Origin: Leucaena leucocephala
Lineage: Eukaryota; Streptophyta; Magnoliopsida; Fabales; Fabaceae
DNA length: 64,000 nt
Direction of reading: 5' to 3'
Assembly: GCA_037074615.1 (NCBI GenBank)
Contig: CM073545.1
Span: 16,758,001 to 16,822,000 of the forward strand
The notes under the pieces are model-generated. The model was not told the origin of the DNA and ran no database searches. It worked only from the letters and a program-made list of their open reading frames with translations. The translations under genes were made by a program, and so were the position numbers. Below are positions 1 to 11,247 of the stretch, piece after piece; position 1 is the stretch's first letter; every line of letters begins with the position of its first letter.

Positions 1-29
1 CAAATCCGTTAATCAGAGTATAAACATAC

Positions 30-2375
30 CAGCTCCGGGGGTAACAAGTCAGGCTCAATAAATAGTATCTTTGATAAGTCAACTTTTGCAAGATTTTCAG
101 CTATTGCGTGCAGGTTCAAGGAAAGAAATGATGCCTGCAGGACAACAGACACTTGGTCAATGAAGGTAACAACTATAAGTTAGGCAACAATTTGTAGGAA
201 AATGAATTAAGAAGATGACAAAGTGTTGCATAATGAGTATAACCCTTAATTCAATTAATGGCAAAGCTATTACACCCAATTATAATCTTATGCTGGCAAA
301 ACCAATTCATTATTCCTCAATTTATTTTTATTTTTTTAAAAAAGGGGCCTCTGAACATCCCAGTGAACCTATCCTGAGCTGGTCATGTGTACTCAAAACT
401 TAAAATTTCCTTAATAGTGTCAGAGATACTGCAACATGTTTCATGTTATCAAATATTGAGAAAGTTCTTGCAAAGGAATGGTAGAAGCAAATATAACAGA
501 TTTGGTTTATGGATGCATCAGCGCATGTGAATCTGAGGATATGTCAGACCAAAAGAAGGAGTAAACAGACACAAACAAAAAGATTGTATCTGATCATAAA
601 TTCACAAAGGTCAAGAAGATAGATCTAAACAAACCTTGATCTTTGAGTCAATTGCCTAGACCACAATTCTTAAACAGATACCACAGTCACAAGCATTAGA
701 TGGTGCTACAAATCTAATAATTCATACATCCACTCAAACAATTCAAACATTACATTATTAAAAAACTAAACAGAAAGAGATTCCCACAAACAGATAGGAC
801 CTTCATAATTTTGAAAATCCAAGCGCCTAAGAGTGCAGTCAATGGAACTCAATCCAAGCGCCTAAGCACCGAGATTAGAGGCCCTCATACAACTACCAGT
901 AGCAGCATCAAATATAAGTATGTAAGCATCTGGGAAAAACCACAAGTCCCAACTCAATAACTCATAAGTAATAGGTAAAAGTTGTTTTTTACTTTGAGAG
1001 TTATTATTTAGGTTGTTAGTCATTCACCTTGAAATAACATTAGTTGAGGACTTGGCTAAAGCACTGTTTTATGAAATGGTACTGTTTGAGAAGTTAGCGT
1101 ATATGTCAAATCTTACCACAATTGTTCATACTTGCTTATTTTCTATTTATATAGAATAGTTTTAGAAGGGCCGGCTTGGCTCAGCGGTAAGCTCGCTTGC
1201 CGTGGGGTCTGAGGTCGCGGGTTCGAATCAGCCTCCCTGCAATGCAGGGGTAAGGCTGCCTAGGTTATTCCCTTCCCCAGCACCCCCACCAAGTGGGGAC
1301 TCGAACTGGGTTGGCCCTTTATATAGAATAGTTTTAGCTTCATTCCTACAATACCGCACTTTATTCAGGAACTGCTTTTCTAGTGCCTTTCGCTTTCAAG
1401 TGCTAAGGGGAGCCTAAAATTAAAAAGGGCAAATCATAATGTTGGAAGCAACAAACTTCAATATGGAAACCACAAAGTGCAGCACTCGGAGTCCTAAAGC
1501 TTCAATAACGTCTGATCTATGGCCTTCTCATTTTAAGGGGGCTTAATGGGATTGTTGAACTAGCTCCTGATGATCTTACTAATAAAAACTACACCAAAAG
1601 AAACATTTAGAAAATCATCTATACAACCTTAAACACTTATGATGAGAACAACCCGTTTTACATTGAGGATGGATTACTCAAACAATTCATTTATATTATG
1701 TTCATCTTTGCATTCGTCTAGTTACCTCATGAGTTCCACTTGTCTTATCCTCCACAACAAAATCATCATCCCCAACCCATGAAAGAATGCCCTCTCCTCT
1801 GACTGCAAGCATAGCACGTATGCCCTCATTGAACTCCCCTGCAAGAAATATTACTTCAAGATGTTAAGAATCTAAACACCATTCTTGCAATGCTCTAACA
1901 ATGAATAATGGTCCAACAGAGCAACAAAACGGTATCTGATTCCCGTTGCTGAGTATCTGAGTGATGAAGCAAAAAAAATACCAGAAAGAACGTCATCCAA
2001 AGAAGTAACGCCATCCAAACTGGCATTTTCTTGAGACTGAGCCTCAGCAAGCAGATGGCGATAATCCGCCCCTTTACTTTTCCACACAATAACATCAGAG
2101 GTTTTACTGGAACTATCAAGAGAAACCCCTGCAGACTCAGCATCCAATTCTTCATCATCATAACGGTCCCAATTCGAGGGGAGCGCCGGTGAACCCTTAG
2201 AGCGATGGACTTTCTCGTTCACTTGCTTGCCCAGTGGCTTCTTACCAGTGCTTGCATCATTTGAACCACCTGATGAAGAGGGTTTAATCTTCTGATTTTG
2301 ATGACTTCCATGAGGCCTCTTACTGTGATGCTGAGAATGTGCTCTCTTTGATTTTGCCAATGCTTTTACATCCAT
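30..2375 (-). CDS. Unrecognised plant gene, 5' three coding exons, truncated by the left window edge
   Basis: I do not recognise the family. Three exons can be joined on the minus strand: 1982-2375 (ATG at 2375), 1726-1838 and 30-134. Splice sites are GT-AG and the frame is kept (394+113+105 nt), giving 204 residues before the left edge. Residues 1-90 are basic, His/Ser/Lys-rich and probably disordered, starting MDVKALAKSKRAHSQHHSK. The middle is acidic and includes NWDRYDDEE and DVIVWKSKGADYRHLLAEAQS. Exon 3 is leucine-rich and ends in EPDLLPPEL. The start is the first ATG of the conserved-looking segment; an in-frame ATG 69 nt upstream would add a hydrophobic stretch and is less likely. The 1.6 kb second intron holds a SINE. 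Exon structure is fairly sure; function is unknown. Confidence 0.7.
135..1725 (-). other. Large intron of the left-edge gene
   Basis: This is the intron between coding exons 2 and 3 of the minus-strand gene, with a GT donor at 1725-1724 and an AG acceptor at 136-135. It is AT-rich. The only structured feature I see is the SINE near 1146-1337. No coding sequence is visible on either strand. Confidence 0.6.
1146..1337 (+). mobile_element. Intact tRNA-derived SINE with perfect 20-bp target duplication
   Basis: The element body is 1166-1317. Its head resembles a tRNA gene, with an A-box-like TTGGCTCAGCGGTAAGC followed by a B-box GGTTCGAATC, and a short GC-rich tail ending TTGGCCC. The 20-bp sequence at 1146-1165 is repeated exactly at 1318-1337, so this is a clean retroposon insertion. 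The head does not extend to a foldable acceptor stem, so it is not a tRNA gene. It is a different family from the SINEs at 3031, 15530, 22149 and 22368. Confidence 0.85.
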
Positions 2376-3014
2376 TACAAGCAAATAACTTGCCCTCAAT
2401 AAGATGTGAACTTTATCGGAATTAATAGAAAACAGATTAATCAAGGAGTTAATTCATTAGGATTTGTGGCTTAGATCAAAGGATGATTAGGTTTCAGAGA
2501 TTGGTTTGGAATCGATTTTCTTCACGAGGGAGGACGCTGTTCAGATGGCGGTCGCCACAAGTCTCGGGTCTGGGTCCTGCTCCTCGGGAACTGGATCGGG
2601 TGCTGTATACGGATTCGGGTCCTGGGCTCAGTGTGTGGTGGTTGGAAACTGGACCAAAACAGGCTGGGCCTAGACTTGCAAGTGGCATTAGGATTGGTTG
2701 GAAACTGGACCAAAACTAGTATCTACCCTACCTTTTGAGTGAACCCAATATTTTTTTAAAAATTTATATAACAAAAAAGTAATATTATTTATTTAAAAAA
2801 AATATTAAATTCAAATTTAACGTTCTCAATTCGGATTTAAGATGTATCCCTTCGATAAACTCAAAATTTGACAATACGTATTATCTTCAAAAACAGCTAA
2901 AATTTTAAAATATTTTAATATAAATTAATTAAAATCTAAATTTTCGGATTTGTGTATGGACTTGTTTTTTTTATAATTATTTAACACTTTTGGGGTGAAT
3001 ATCTAATTATGTAA
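2376..3014. other. Upstream region of the left-edge gene
   Basis: This is the 5' flank of the minus-strand gene. Bases 2500-2720 are relatively GC-rich and include a 22-bp direct repeat (at about 2637 and 2694, beginning TGGTTGGAAACTGGACC). The rest is AT-rich. I see no second gene. Confidence 0.4.
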
Positions 3015-3230
3015 TGTGCTGATAACATTTTTTTTTTGCCCACCCGGTTCACCAGAACTTTGCCCCGACTATATTCGGATTTGACCTGCGTCGCGCACCT
3101 GGCTATGGTGGGTGAGTCTCCCAACGAAAATTTTCTGCATTCACCAAGGCTCGAACTCGAGACCTTGCTTAAGCGATACCGAGCCGCTTACCACTCAGAC
3201 CAACCCCCGTTGGTTGTGCTGATAATATTT
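3015..3230 (-). mobile_element. SINE, family A, copy 1
   Basis: A minus-strand copy of the window's commonest SINE. On the minus strand it begins with a tRNA-like A box (GGTTGGTCTGAGTGGTAAGC), then a B box (GAGTTCGAGCC), and ends GAACCGGGTGGGC plus poly(A), seen on the plus strand as poly(T) at about 3028-3037. The body is about 3031-3214. The flanks 3015-3030 and 3215-3230 are 16-bp target duplications with one mismatch, starting TGTGCTGATAA. Related copies lie at 15530, 22149, 22368 and, degraded, at 47341. Confidence 0.85.
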
Positions 3231-4213
3231 ACTTACATGATCATATACAAATAATATCTAATTATCATAAGAATTATGGATAGTTTTAGGGAAAATATCA
3301 ACCTAAGAAATTGGCCAGTGTTAATTAATTTGTGAATGGCATTAGGAGTTGGCAGATCCCACGCAAGTGGATTTTGGGGACCCAACTATGAAAAGGAATG
3401 TTTTGCAATAGGGATTATATGTAAATAATTAAGAAAATATGTTTATTGTATTTACACTTTTTTCTTCAAACCAAACTTTTTAAGCACCATCAACACAATT
3501 CCATTCTGGCATCAAGGTAAATAACAAACATCACTTTTTACACTTGCGTTCCCTTTTATTCCTCTTGCTGTAACGCAATAATCAATCATTTGTTTCTTTT
3601 GTTTTTTGTTTTTAATTTTCCTGTTATATAATAAATTCAGATCAGAAAATATTTATATTATCTGCATTTATCCTATTATACCTTCTGTCTAATCAAATGT
3701 AAATCGTTTGACTGAAAAGACTCACTAAGAAAATTTTTCTCACAAGTGTTAATAAACCATTCACTATATATGTTCATTGCATTTATAATAAATTTCTTGA
3801 GAAAATTAGTGGCTTTTTTTAAATAAATGGCTGAAAATTCAATTTTCAATATTTATACATGGGGAAAATTTGATTGAGGAGGAAGTCTATCATTACTCTC
3901 CGTAATTTGAGAGATTATTTTTTACTAAATAGAGAAAAGTATATAAAAGAATGTAGAGGATATACTCATCAATTTTATTTTTTATTTTTTTACTAAACAC
4001 TCAAATATCCTCCAATTGAATACCCCCTACTTTACATGTTCGAGACACTATCAGACATTAAGTATGAATATATCTCCTAAAAAGGATTCAAACAATATTT
4101 CGTCATGTGAAGAATTAATCTCTTTTACTAAATCTAATCCCTGTTAATAGATCATATATATTCATGAATTTATTGTATTTTTTTTAATCAAATATAGAAA
4201 ATGTAAAATGGCA
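3231..4213. other. AT-rich intergenic sequence
   Basis: Low-complexity AT-rich DNA with short T and A runs. I see no gene, RNA or clear repeat here. Confidence 0.5.
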
Positions 4214-4474
4214 TAGGGTGTGTTTGAATTATATTATGTATAATAGATTATAGGTAAAATAAATTTTGAGTACAATACATTATAGAGAATTAAATATAAA
4301 AAAAATTGTTATAAGTTATTCCCTTTAACTTCTAAATTGATTGTTACAAAAAATTTGATTGTTTAGATAATTTATTAGTTTTGTAAATAATTAGTTATAA
4401 AAAATATAAAATATTTAAATTATTTTATCTAAAACTATAATTTTAAATCCAGTCACTCCAAACACGCCTATCAT
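4214..4474. mobile_element. Probable MITE with short inverted ends
   Basis: The left end GGGTGTGTTTGAATTA and the reverse complement of the right end, GGCGTGTTTGGAGTGA, form imperfect terminal inverted repeats around about 230 bp of AT-rich, non-coding DNA. The GTGTTTGG end is typical of plant hAT or Harbinger-type MITEs. The target duplication is unclear, so the boundaries are approximate. Confidence 0.5.
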
Positions 4475-4869
4475 CAATCATGCGGGGGAGTGGAAGATGG
4501 ACCTCATTTATCTTTAAATATATTGCTTAAAGCGAAGGGTTTTGAAAATCTGTCTTTTTTGTGCCTTTCCCCATATGGATCCAAACTAACCAATAATTCA
4601 ATGAGCTAAAAGAAAGCAGAATAATAAACAATAATAATAATTAATATAAATAATTGGTGATGGTGACCTTCAGTGGAACAGAGAGACAGAGAAGATGATA
4701 ATGATCTTTTGTTTTCCAATTTATATAAGCAAATTAAAGCTTTATTTTATATTTCTTAAATAAAATAATTTCTCATTTGGGCATTATTTGCTCTGTCTCT
4801 TTTAAGATGCATCATTGAGTGATGGCCCCTACCTATTTCCCTCTATAAAGAGATTTTTTTTATACAAAT

Positions 4870-5130
4870 TTTTAGAAAAAGGTTGGACTCACCCATAATC
4901 TAAAGACAAGGTAAAATCTCATTTCCTCTTAAAGGATACTAATATCGGGGTAAGACGAGTCGTCAATTATCTTTAGACGTAAACCTAAACACCCAAGAGT
5001 AATGATGTATCTCTAAACACTATAACTAAAACTACAATAAAATAATACTCTATAAGAATCAAACACACTTTAAATAATTTTATGTTTCACTCTTTTATGA
5101 GCTAAACCCACTGAACAATGGGTTATAAAG
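4870..5130 (-). mobile_element. SINE-like repeat, family C, copy 1
   Basis: On the minus strand it starts near AACCCATTGTTCAGTGG and has a tRNA-like A box (TGGGTTTAGCTCA). A run of conserved blocks follows, including TTTAGGTTTACGTCTA and GATTATGGGTGAGTCC, and the 3' end is A-rich. The same order of blocks recurs at 31394-31640 (same strand) and 49985-50225 (opposite strand). This copy is the most decayed of the three, with many transitions. Confidence 0.7.
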
Positions 5131-5790
5131 AGATAACTACACCCACACTCAACTTCTTTATTCAACCTTGAAAATAAAAAGGGAGAGACTAGTCCAACTA
5201 CTGGATAGCTAGTGATGAAGTTTTGCTTTAGTTTTATGCTTTTCTAAAAATAAAAGGGGGAATAAATGACGGAACTCAACCCTAAATCCTGAATTTGTAT
5301 TTTAAATGACAAAAATATTAATATATAGTACAATAAATAACAACATGCATATATATGATGCATAAAATGGTATTAAAATATTAGGAAAATTATTTTGAGA
5401 TTCCAAATAAAAGACTTAATTACGTAAAAGTTTTAGTGATAACTGAGAAGCGAACAATGATAAATTTTAGTATAAGAATTGACATATATATTACTTAAAA
5501 AAATTGATAATTAAATTTTTTTAAGACCTCATAGTAGTAATTTTTTAAAATGTTCTTCATTCAACCAACACTGGGATTGGTGAAAGGGACTATTATGATT
5601 GCTTAAATCTGAGGTCTCTGGTTTGGGTTTTGATGTAGAAAAATATGAACTATTTTTAATTGAGATTGGCAATACTTCCAAACCAATTAAATTTAGTTAT
5701 GTAAAGAAAAACTTCATTTAAACAAAGAATAGTGAAAAATATAGTGAGAAAATGACCTTCTTAGTAATATTAACATAGATAACCAAGACA
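5131..5790. other. AT-rich intergenic sequence
   Basis: AT-rich non-coding DNA between a SINE-like repeat and a MITE. Nothing recognisable. Confidence 0.45.
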
Positions 5791-5791
5791 T

Positions 5792-6163
5792 TAAGGGTAC
5801 GTTTGGTATGATGGAATAATTTTTATAGAAGTAGTAATAAAAACAAAATTAAGCTAAAAATAATCTTTAAAAATTTGTTTAATATGATAGAATTGATGTA
5901 TTTTTTATAATTTGGTGTAAAATAGTTAAAAATATTTTTTTTATAACTTGGAAAGAGTTAAAGTTATTTAGAAATTTTATAATTTAGGGTAAAATTGTCC
6001 AAAATATTTAACTTTTATTTCTATCATATAATTCTTAATTTTTTTTATGAAACTGAAATGACTTAAAATATTAAAAATAAAAGTAGTTTCTATCGTACTA
6101 AATAAGGGAAATGAAAGATTTTATTTCTACTTCTATTTTCATTATACTAAACATACCTTAAAA
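5792..6163. mobile_element. MITE with imperfect terminal inverted repeats
   Basis: The left end reads TAAGGGTACGTTTGGTATGA. The right end, reverse-complemented, reads TAAGGTATGTTTAGTATAAT. These ends enclose about 330 bp of AT-rich DNA with internal self-similarity (blocks of GAAGTAGTAATAAAA and TTTATTTCTACTTC). A TAA/TTA trinucleotide flanks both ends, which suggests a Tourist/PIF-Harbinger-type MITE. There is no transposase. Confidence 0.6.
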
Positions 6164-6529
6164 ATACATATAAATTAGATAAACTAAAAAAGTGAAAAAC
6201 TTATTGACACGTAAATGGGGACGATTATATTTCAAATATTTTCCTCATTTATATATGTTGAGAGATATTTAAGAAAAATCATGGGTGGGATCAAAGTGTC
6301 ATAACCTAGAAGATATGCACGAAAGTTGAAATCCAGCATTAGTTGCTTTGCTTGACAAGTAATCAACATCTTTTTTCAATTTTGACCAAAAAGTCATCAA
6401 TGATTAAGGAACAAGAGCGCAATAAGAGTATTATACTTCATGATTATCCACTACATGTAATTGCACATCAATCAGCCTCATCTCGTCTCCTTGGATATGA
6501 CTAGTTTCATTATATTTGTATCAAAATAC

Positions 6530-6790
6530 TCCTTCGAATCCTTAACAGGAAATTTATTTAATCAATTTAATTAAATTAAAAAAATTAATTAAATTAGTTA
6601 ATATAATATATTTTTTTAAATATTATAATCATATTTCTTAACTCCTTGTTTCACTTTCTTATTTGATTATTATGGATGAAGTATCAATAAGAACAATTTA
6701 AAAAAATAATAAATATATGATATATATCTTATATTTAAGATTAAAATTATCTCATAAATAATTAAGTCCTATTAAGTACTAAAGAGTATA
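6530..6790 (+). repeat. AT-rich dispersed repeat (MITE-like), copy 1
   Basis: The blocks TTTAATTAAATTAAAAAAATT, ATATAATATATTTTTTTAAA and TATCAATAAGAACAATTTAA recur in the same order near 28690, 29270 and 29560, and inverted near 51360 and 55760. The copy at 55750-56017 has clear terminal inverted repeats, so I read the family as MITE-derived. The AT bias makes the edges uncertain. Confidence 0.45.
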
Positions 6791-9576
6791 TTGGTATATG
6801 ATGTGTATCTCTTTGTGCTGTTTTCCCCTTGAATAAAATTTAGGGGTGGTATAAGTTTCAACCTTGTGGCAAAACATGCTGTAATTAGACTCTTTTATTT
6901 TATATATTAAACTATGCTTTACCATCATATTAGGAGATATGGTATAAGAAATTGTCTACACAATAAAAAAAATTCCCAACCTTGAAGAAATTAACTAACC
7001 AAATTTATGGAAGAAATGTTCAGAACTGAAATGGGATAATGCTGGGAGAGAACAAATGGACAACGAGCAACAAGGGGACACACATCTTAATTCAAAATTT
7101 GAAGGCTTAAGTTTATGATCCTTCTAGACTTTTATATATATATATATATACTTAAATATATATATATATATATTATACTTATTAGGCAAGGAAGAGAAAT
7201 TAAGATAATAGTTAAGATTTATGTGTAAAGCTGTTACATCCTCTGGTACTAATACAAGAGTTAGTTAGGATGTTAAATTTTGTCATTAATACATGAATTC
7301 ATTTTGTCTTACATGTTTTTTACTTTTTTCTTAAAATAATATACCTAACTTATTAACTAATATATAATATAATATTATACATAGATATTTTATAGAAATA
7401 ATATTATATTTATTATAATTAATTAATTTATTTTATTTTCTCAATTCATATAAATAACTTTTATAACTAAGGATGGAAGGCATAATATATTGAATAACCA
7501 TGCAATAATGTAATTATTCATATTGAAAAGAGAAAGCATGCCTATCTGTAGAAAAGTAAAGTACAAATTGCAAATCCTAAAGAATATTCATCCCAAGTGC
7601 CAATACTGTTTCTTGTGTGCGTTTGGTTCAATAATAATGCATGGACTCCTCTAACACGCTGCCAAGTGTATTGCAAATTGAAAATTTTTAAAAAGTTCAA
7701 ATAAAAATAAAAAAATTGAATATTCAAAGAATTATTATAAATAAAAGAATTATTAATTTCTTATTAGTGTTAAAAATGGCACATATTCTCCAGCTTTTGA
7801 TAAGCAGGGAGCATGTGAGGTTGTGTATTGGAATCCTAGATCTAAATCTGTTCAACTTTTTGGTTATAATAATTCCAATTAACTTAAGCTAGATCCACCT
7901 AATTGAACATTTTGGAATTCACTAAATTACCCTTATTACTATTTTGAATACAATACTACTTTTTAAGCTTAATTTTGAATTTCCCATCAAAATATGTCAT
8001 ATCAACGACCGTAGTCAACAATGAATTATATTCAAATAGTCATTAAAAAAATATTCAAATGAGAGAAGAAAATAATATAAATAACTCTGAAATCTCAAAA
8101 TTTTATATTCAAGATCTTAAAAAACATCATCAATATAAAATGTAAAAACTCCAATAACAAACATACTATCCATGGCTTAGAAATAATGTGTCTCGTTTGT
8201 TAAATTTAATATAATATATGCATGAAACTCACATCTAATTATAATTATAAATTTAATAACTATATTAATCATGAAATTTGGAAATATCTGTCATCACTAC
8301 TAGATTTAAAAAAAGAAGAAGTAATTGTGTCAAGTAACTTCTAACCAAACATCTCCTTAAGAAATTAAACAAGTTTTCTGGGTTTTGTTGTACTCAACAC
8401 ATGTCTACAGACAGAACAATATGCAACAAGAAATTTACAGTTCAAAAATTGTGTAGAAACAAAAGGACAAACATGGAAACGAACATCATCCTTGGTGACA
8501 ACACTTTGCTTTTCCCTAAACACTTTGCATTTTTCAAATGCCTATTTGTTTCTAACTATGTCAAGCTAGAGAGAGAGAGAGAGAGGTTGCTGACTCAGAA
8601 TAGGAATCTCACAAGGCATTGAAAGTTGAAGCCTTTGTTGGAGGGGGGAAGAGAAGAATATTCTGTGGCCGCAACACTTCAACAACTAAACTCCAAAAGT
8701 TTTACATTAAACAAAGTTTGAAACCCCATAAAAAAGAAAAACATCATTGGATTATCATTAAGGTTTCGCAATTTGAGCACCCAACAAAGTCAGCTCACAT
8801 CCAGACGACTGCTCACACTTCCAAAAATTCACTGCCTTTGTCAGCTCTCTGTCTTCTTTCTTTATCACTTGTTCTTCCCTTTCTTCCTTCCTTCTACTAT
8901 ATTCAACACTCATATATTAATCCTTAATTAATTATATCAACTTCAACACTTAAATAAATAATATACATTAGTTTTTAATAATTGACACTCTAGCAGAAGC
9001 AGCCCTTGCTTTTACTCAGTGGCACTTCCAAGAACCAAGGTTTTATCGTATTCCCGTAACCACATGTGAATCTACAGAACATATATTGGCTTCAAAACCA
9101 TAGCATTGAGGCTAAGCAATCTTTTTCTTGAAACTTTATAGCATGCCTTAATATATATATTGACTGAATATTTTAATTATAATTATAAATTAAAAGTATT
9201 GTAAGGAAATGTGCTTTAATTCAAAGTAGGTATTGTACATGTGTAATTAATTCCATTCATTTGATTAGCTGGTGGGACAGGTGTATATATATTGAAGGAA
9301 TAAATGAATTAATGAATAATATTTTCGTATATTAGATTAAGAAACTGTTCATATACTTTCTCTAACAGTATATTTCTCTCTCTTCCAAAATAATTTTAAG
9401 AGCATTACTACTTTAATTTACTTAATCTGTTGAGCTATGCAGTAATTAAATAAGTCACTGTATCTGTGATTTACCCATTACATGTGATATATATACACAT
9501 ATAATTTCCCATTCAAATCTTTCTAAAAGGAAGTGTTAATATAAAAAAGCTTCTGAGGAAAAGCTATTTATAAAGT

Positions 9577-9598
9577 GTGTGTGTGTGTGTGTGTGTGT
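9577..9598. repeat. (GT)n microsatellite
   Basis: Eleven uninterrupted GT units, followed directly by a short AT run. Confidence 0.9.
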
Positions 9599-11247
9599 AT
9601 ATCTACCGTCTAAAAATTGATGAGAAAAAGGTGAGGGGTCAATATCTACCCCTCATAGATTGACCACCCAATCAAAGTCTTCCGTATCCCATCAACTTGT
9701 GTGGGTATATATATAAATAAGAAATCAAAAGAACCATATATAAGTTTGACTGCTTGGTTGGTATCATCACATTGATGTGATGAGATATAGTAATATATAT
9801 AAATATATATAATTAATGATAAATTATAGTATTGATAATTAACAGTAACAAAGACAGGAAAACGATATATAGGTTTTTTATGTATATGTTAGAAGCCAAG
9901 TGGGAAAGAAAAAGCCAGTCAAATGTGAGACAGGGTCATGTTTGTGTGTCTTGAGGACGATTATTCCCTTTTCTGTGTTTGTTTAGTCGTTTCCTTTTTG
10001 TTTTACCTTGCTTGACAGTTTGGTGCGTGCATGGATACACGTGCATGAGTTACTATTTTCCAATAACAAGCCCAGTTTTAAGGTTATATTGATCCCAAAC
10101 CATCGATCTTATGCACTACATAATTCCAAATTCTGTATCTTGCAGTGATCGCTATCAATTTCAAGTTTCAACCTCACCCCATTAATTCTTCTCTATACCT
10201 AAAGGGCCTGCATGCAATTTTCAACATTATTTGGCGTGTATGTATATATCAATCTTCTTCGGGAAATGACTTGCACTTTCACTTTGACTAAGTTCAGAAG
10301 ACTCAAAAGATGTTGCTTTTTGTGGAAAAATGAGCATTAAAGAGCAACTTGTGTATGTGATTGGATAGGGCCTCTCTTTCAAGTCACACTCAAACATATG
10401 CATGAGACATAATGATGCTCTTTTCCACAGAAACAAGTGGGAGTTTTTATTTGATTCAAGTTGCAATTTCTAGGAACTTCACCAATATAATTCTGCAGAC
10501 CCAGTGTTCATTTATAGGCATATGGTTCTCTGAATGGGAACCCTATATGTATAAAGTAAATCTAAGTACTAATAATCAACTAGCTTCTCATTAATTATAA
10601 TCTCATGCAATTAGAAGATAATTCAGAGCAAATCTAAAGTTAATAATATTAAGTTTGGAATTAACTTAGCTATATATGTTCGTGCTGTTTTGAAGATAAA
10701 CATAATGATCTTTATGTATATCTGGAAAACGTATATAGTGGGGTTCCTTATATATATATATAAGAAAAAAATGGTGATTATGTTAATCAGAGAGTGGATA
10801 AGAAAAATAAGAAAACAAAAGTAACAAATTATGGGACAATCATTCCGAATGGAGATTAACTTTCCTCCGACCTCATCATATGGGTCATCATACACCCTTG
10901 CTTCTCTCTCTCTCTCTACTTTATCTTTTCACCGCCTCCCATAGCATCTTAATTGTTTAATATTCCACCTAAAAAGCAGATAATTAAATTGACTGTAACG
11001 TGTGCGTGGGAGGAGGGAGGGAGAGGGAGAGAGAGGGAAAGAGGAGACAGAGAGATCCCATCTTGCTTATATCAGTTTGTGTTGTTTAGGGTTGGAAGCC
11101 ATAATTAAGAGGGCTAGCTTGCCCATTCTCTGAGGTTTTCTTCTCTTAAATGAATTCGTCATCATATCACTAATACTTATTCTCATCATCAGCTTTAACT
11201 CTTACTTTCTGGGTGTCTCACGACCAAGAAGAAGAAGAAATATAGAT

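Larger units (their letters stand above)
6164..11247. other. Long AT-rich intergenic region and IDD upstream region
   Basis: No gene is visible on either strand. It contains an AT-rich repeat related to those at 28.7, 29.5, 51.4 and 55.8 kb (about 6530-6790), TA dinucleotide runs (7135-7175), a GA run (8567-8584) and a GT run (9577-9598). Bases 10900-11247 just upstream of the IDD start carry CT- and GA-rich tracts (about 10900-10917 and 11010-11050), typical of plant 5' leaders. Short open frames at 8401-8927 look random. Confidence 0.5.

Noticed and set aside
1171..1235. A tRNA gene
   Set aside because: A and B boxes are present, but there is no acceptor stem, and flanking perfect 20-bp duplications show it is a SINE.
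3036..3254. A small protein-coding gene on the plus strand
   Set aside because: The open frame is the complement of a SINE that recurs at 15.5 and 22.2 kb.
8401..8927. Small open frames beside a GA run
   Set aside because: No splice structure, domain or codon bias; composition is like the surrounding DNA.
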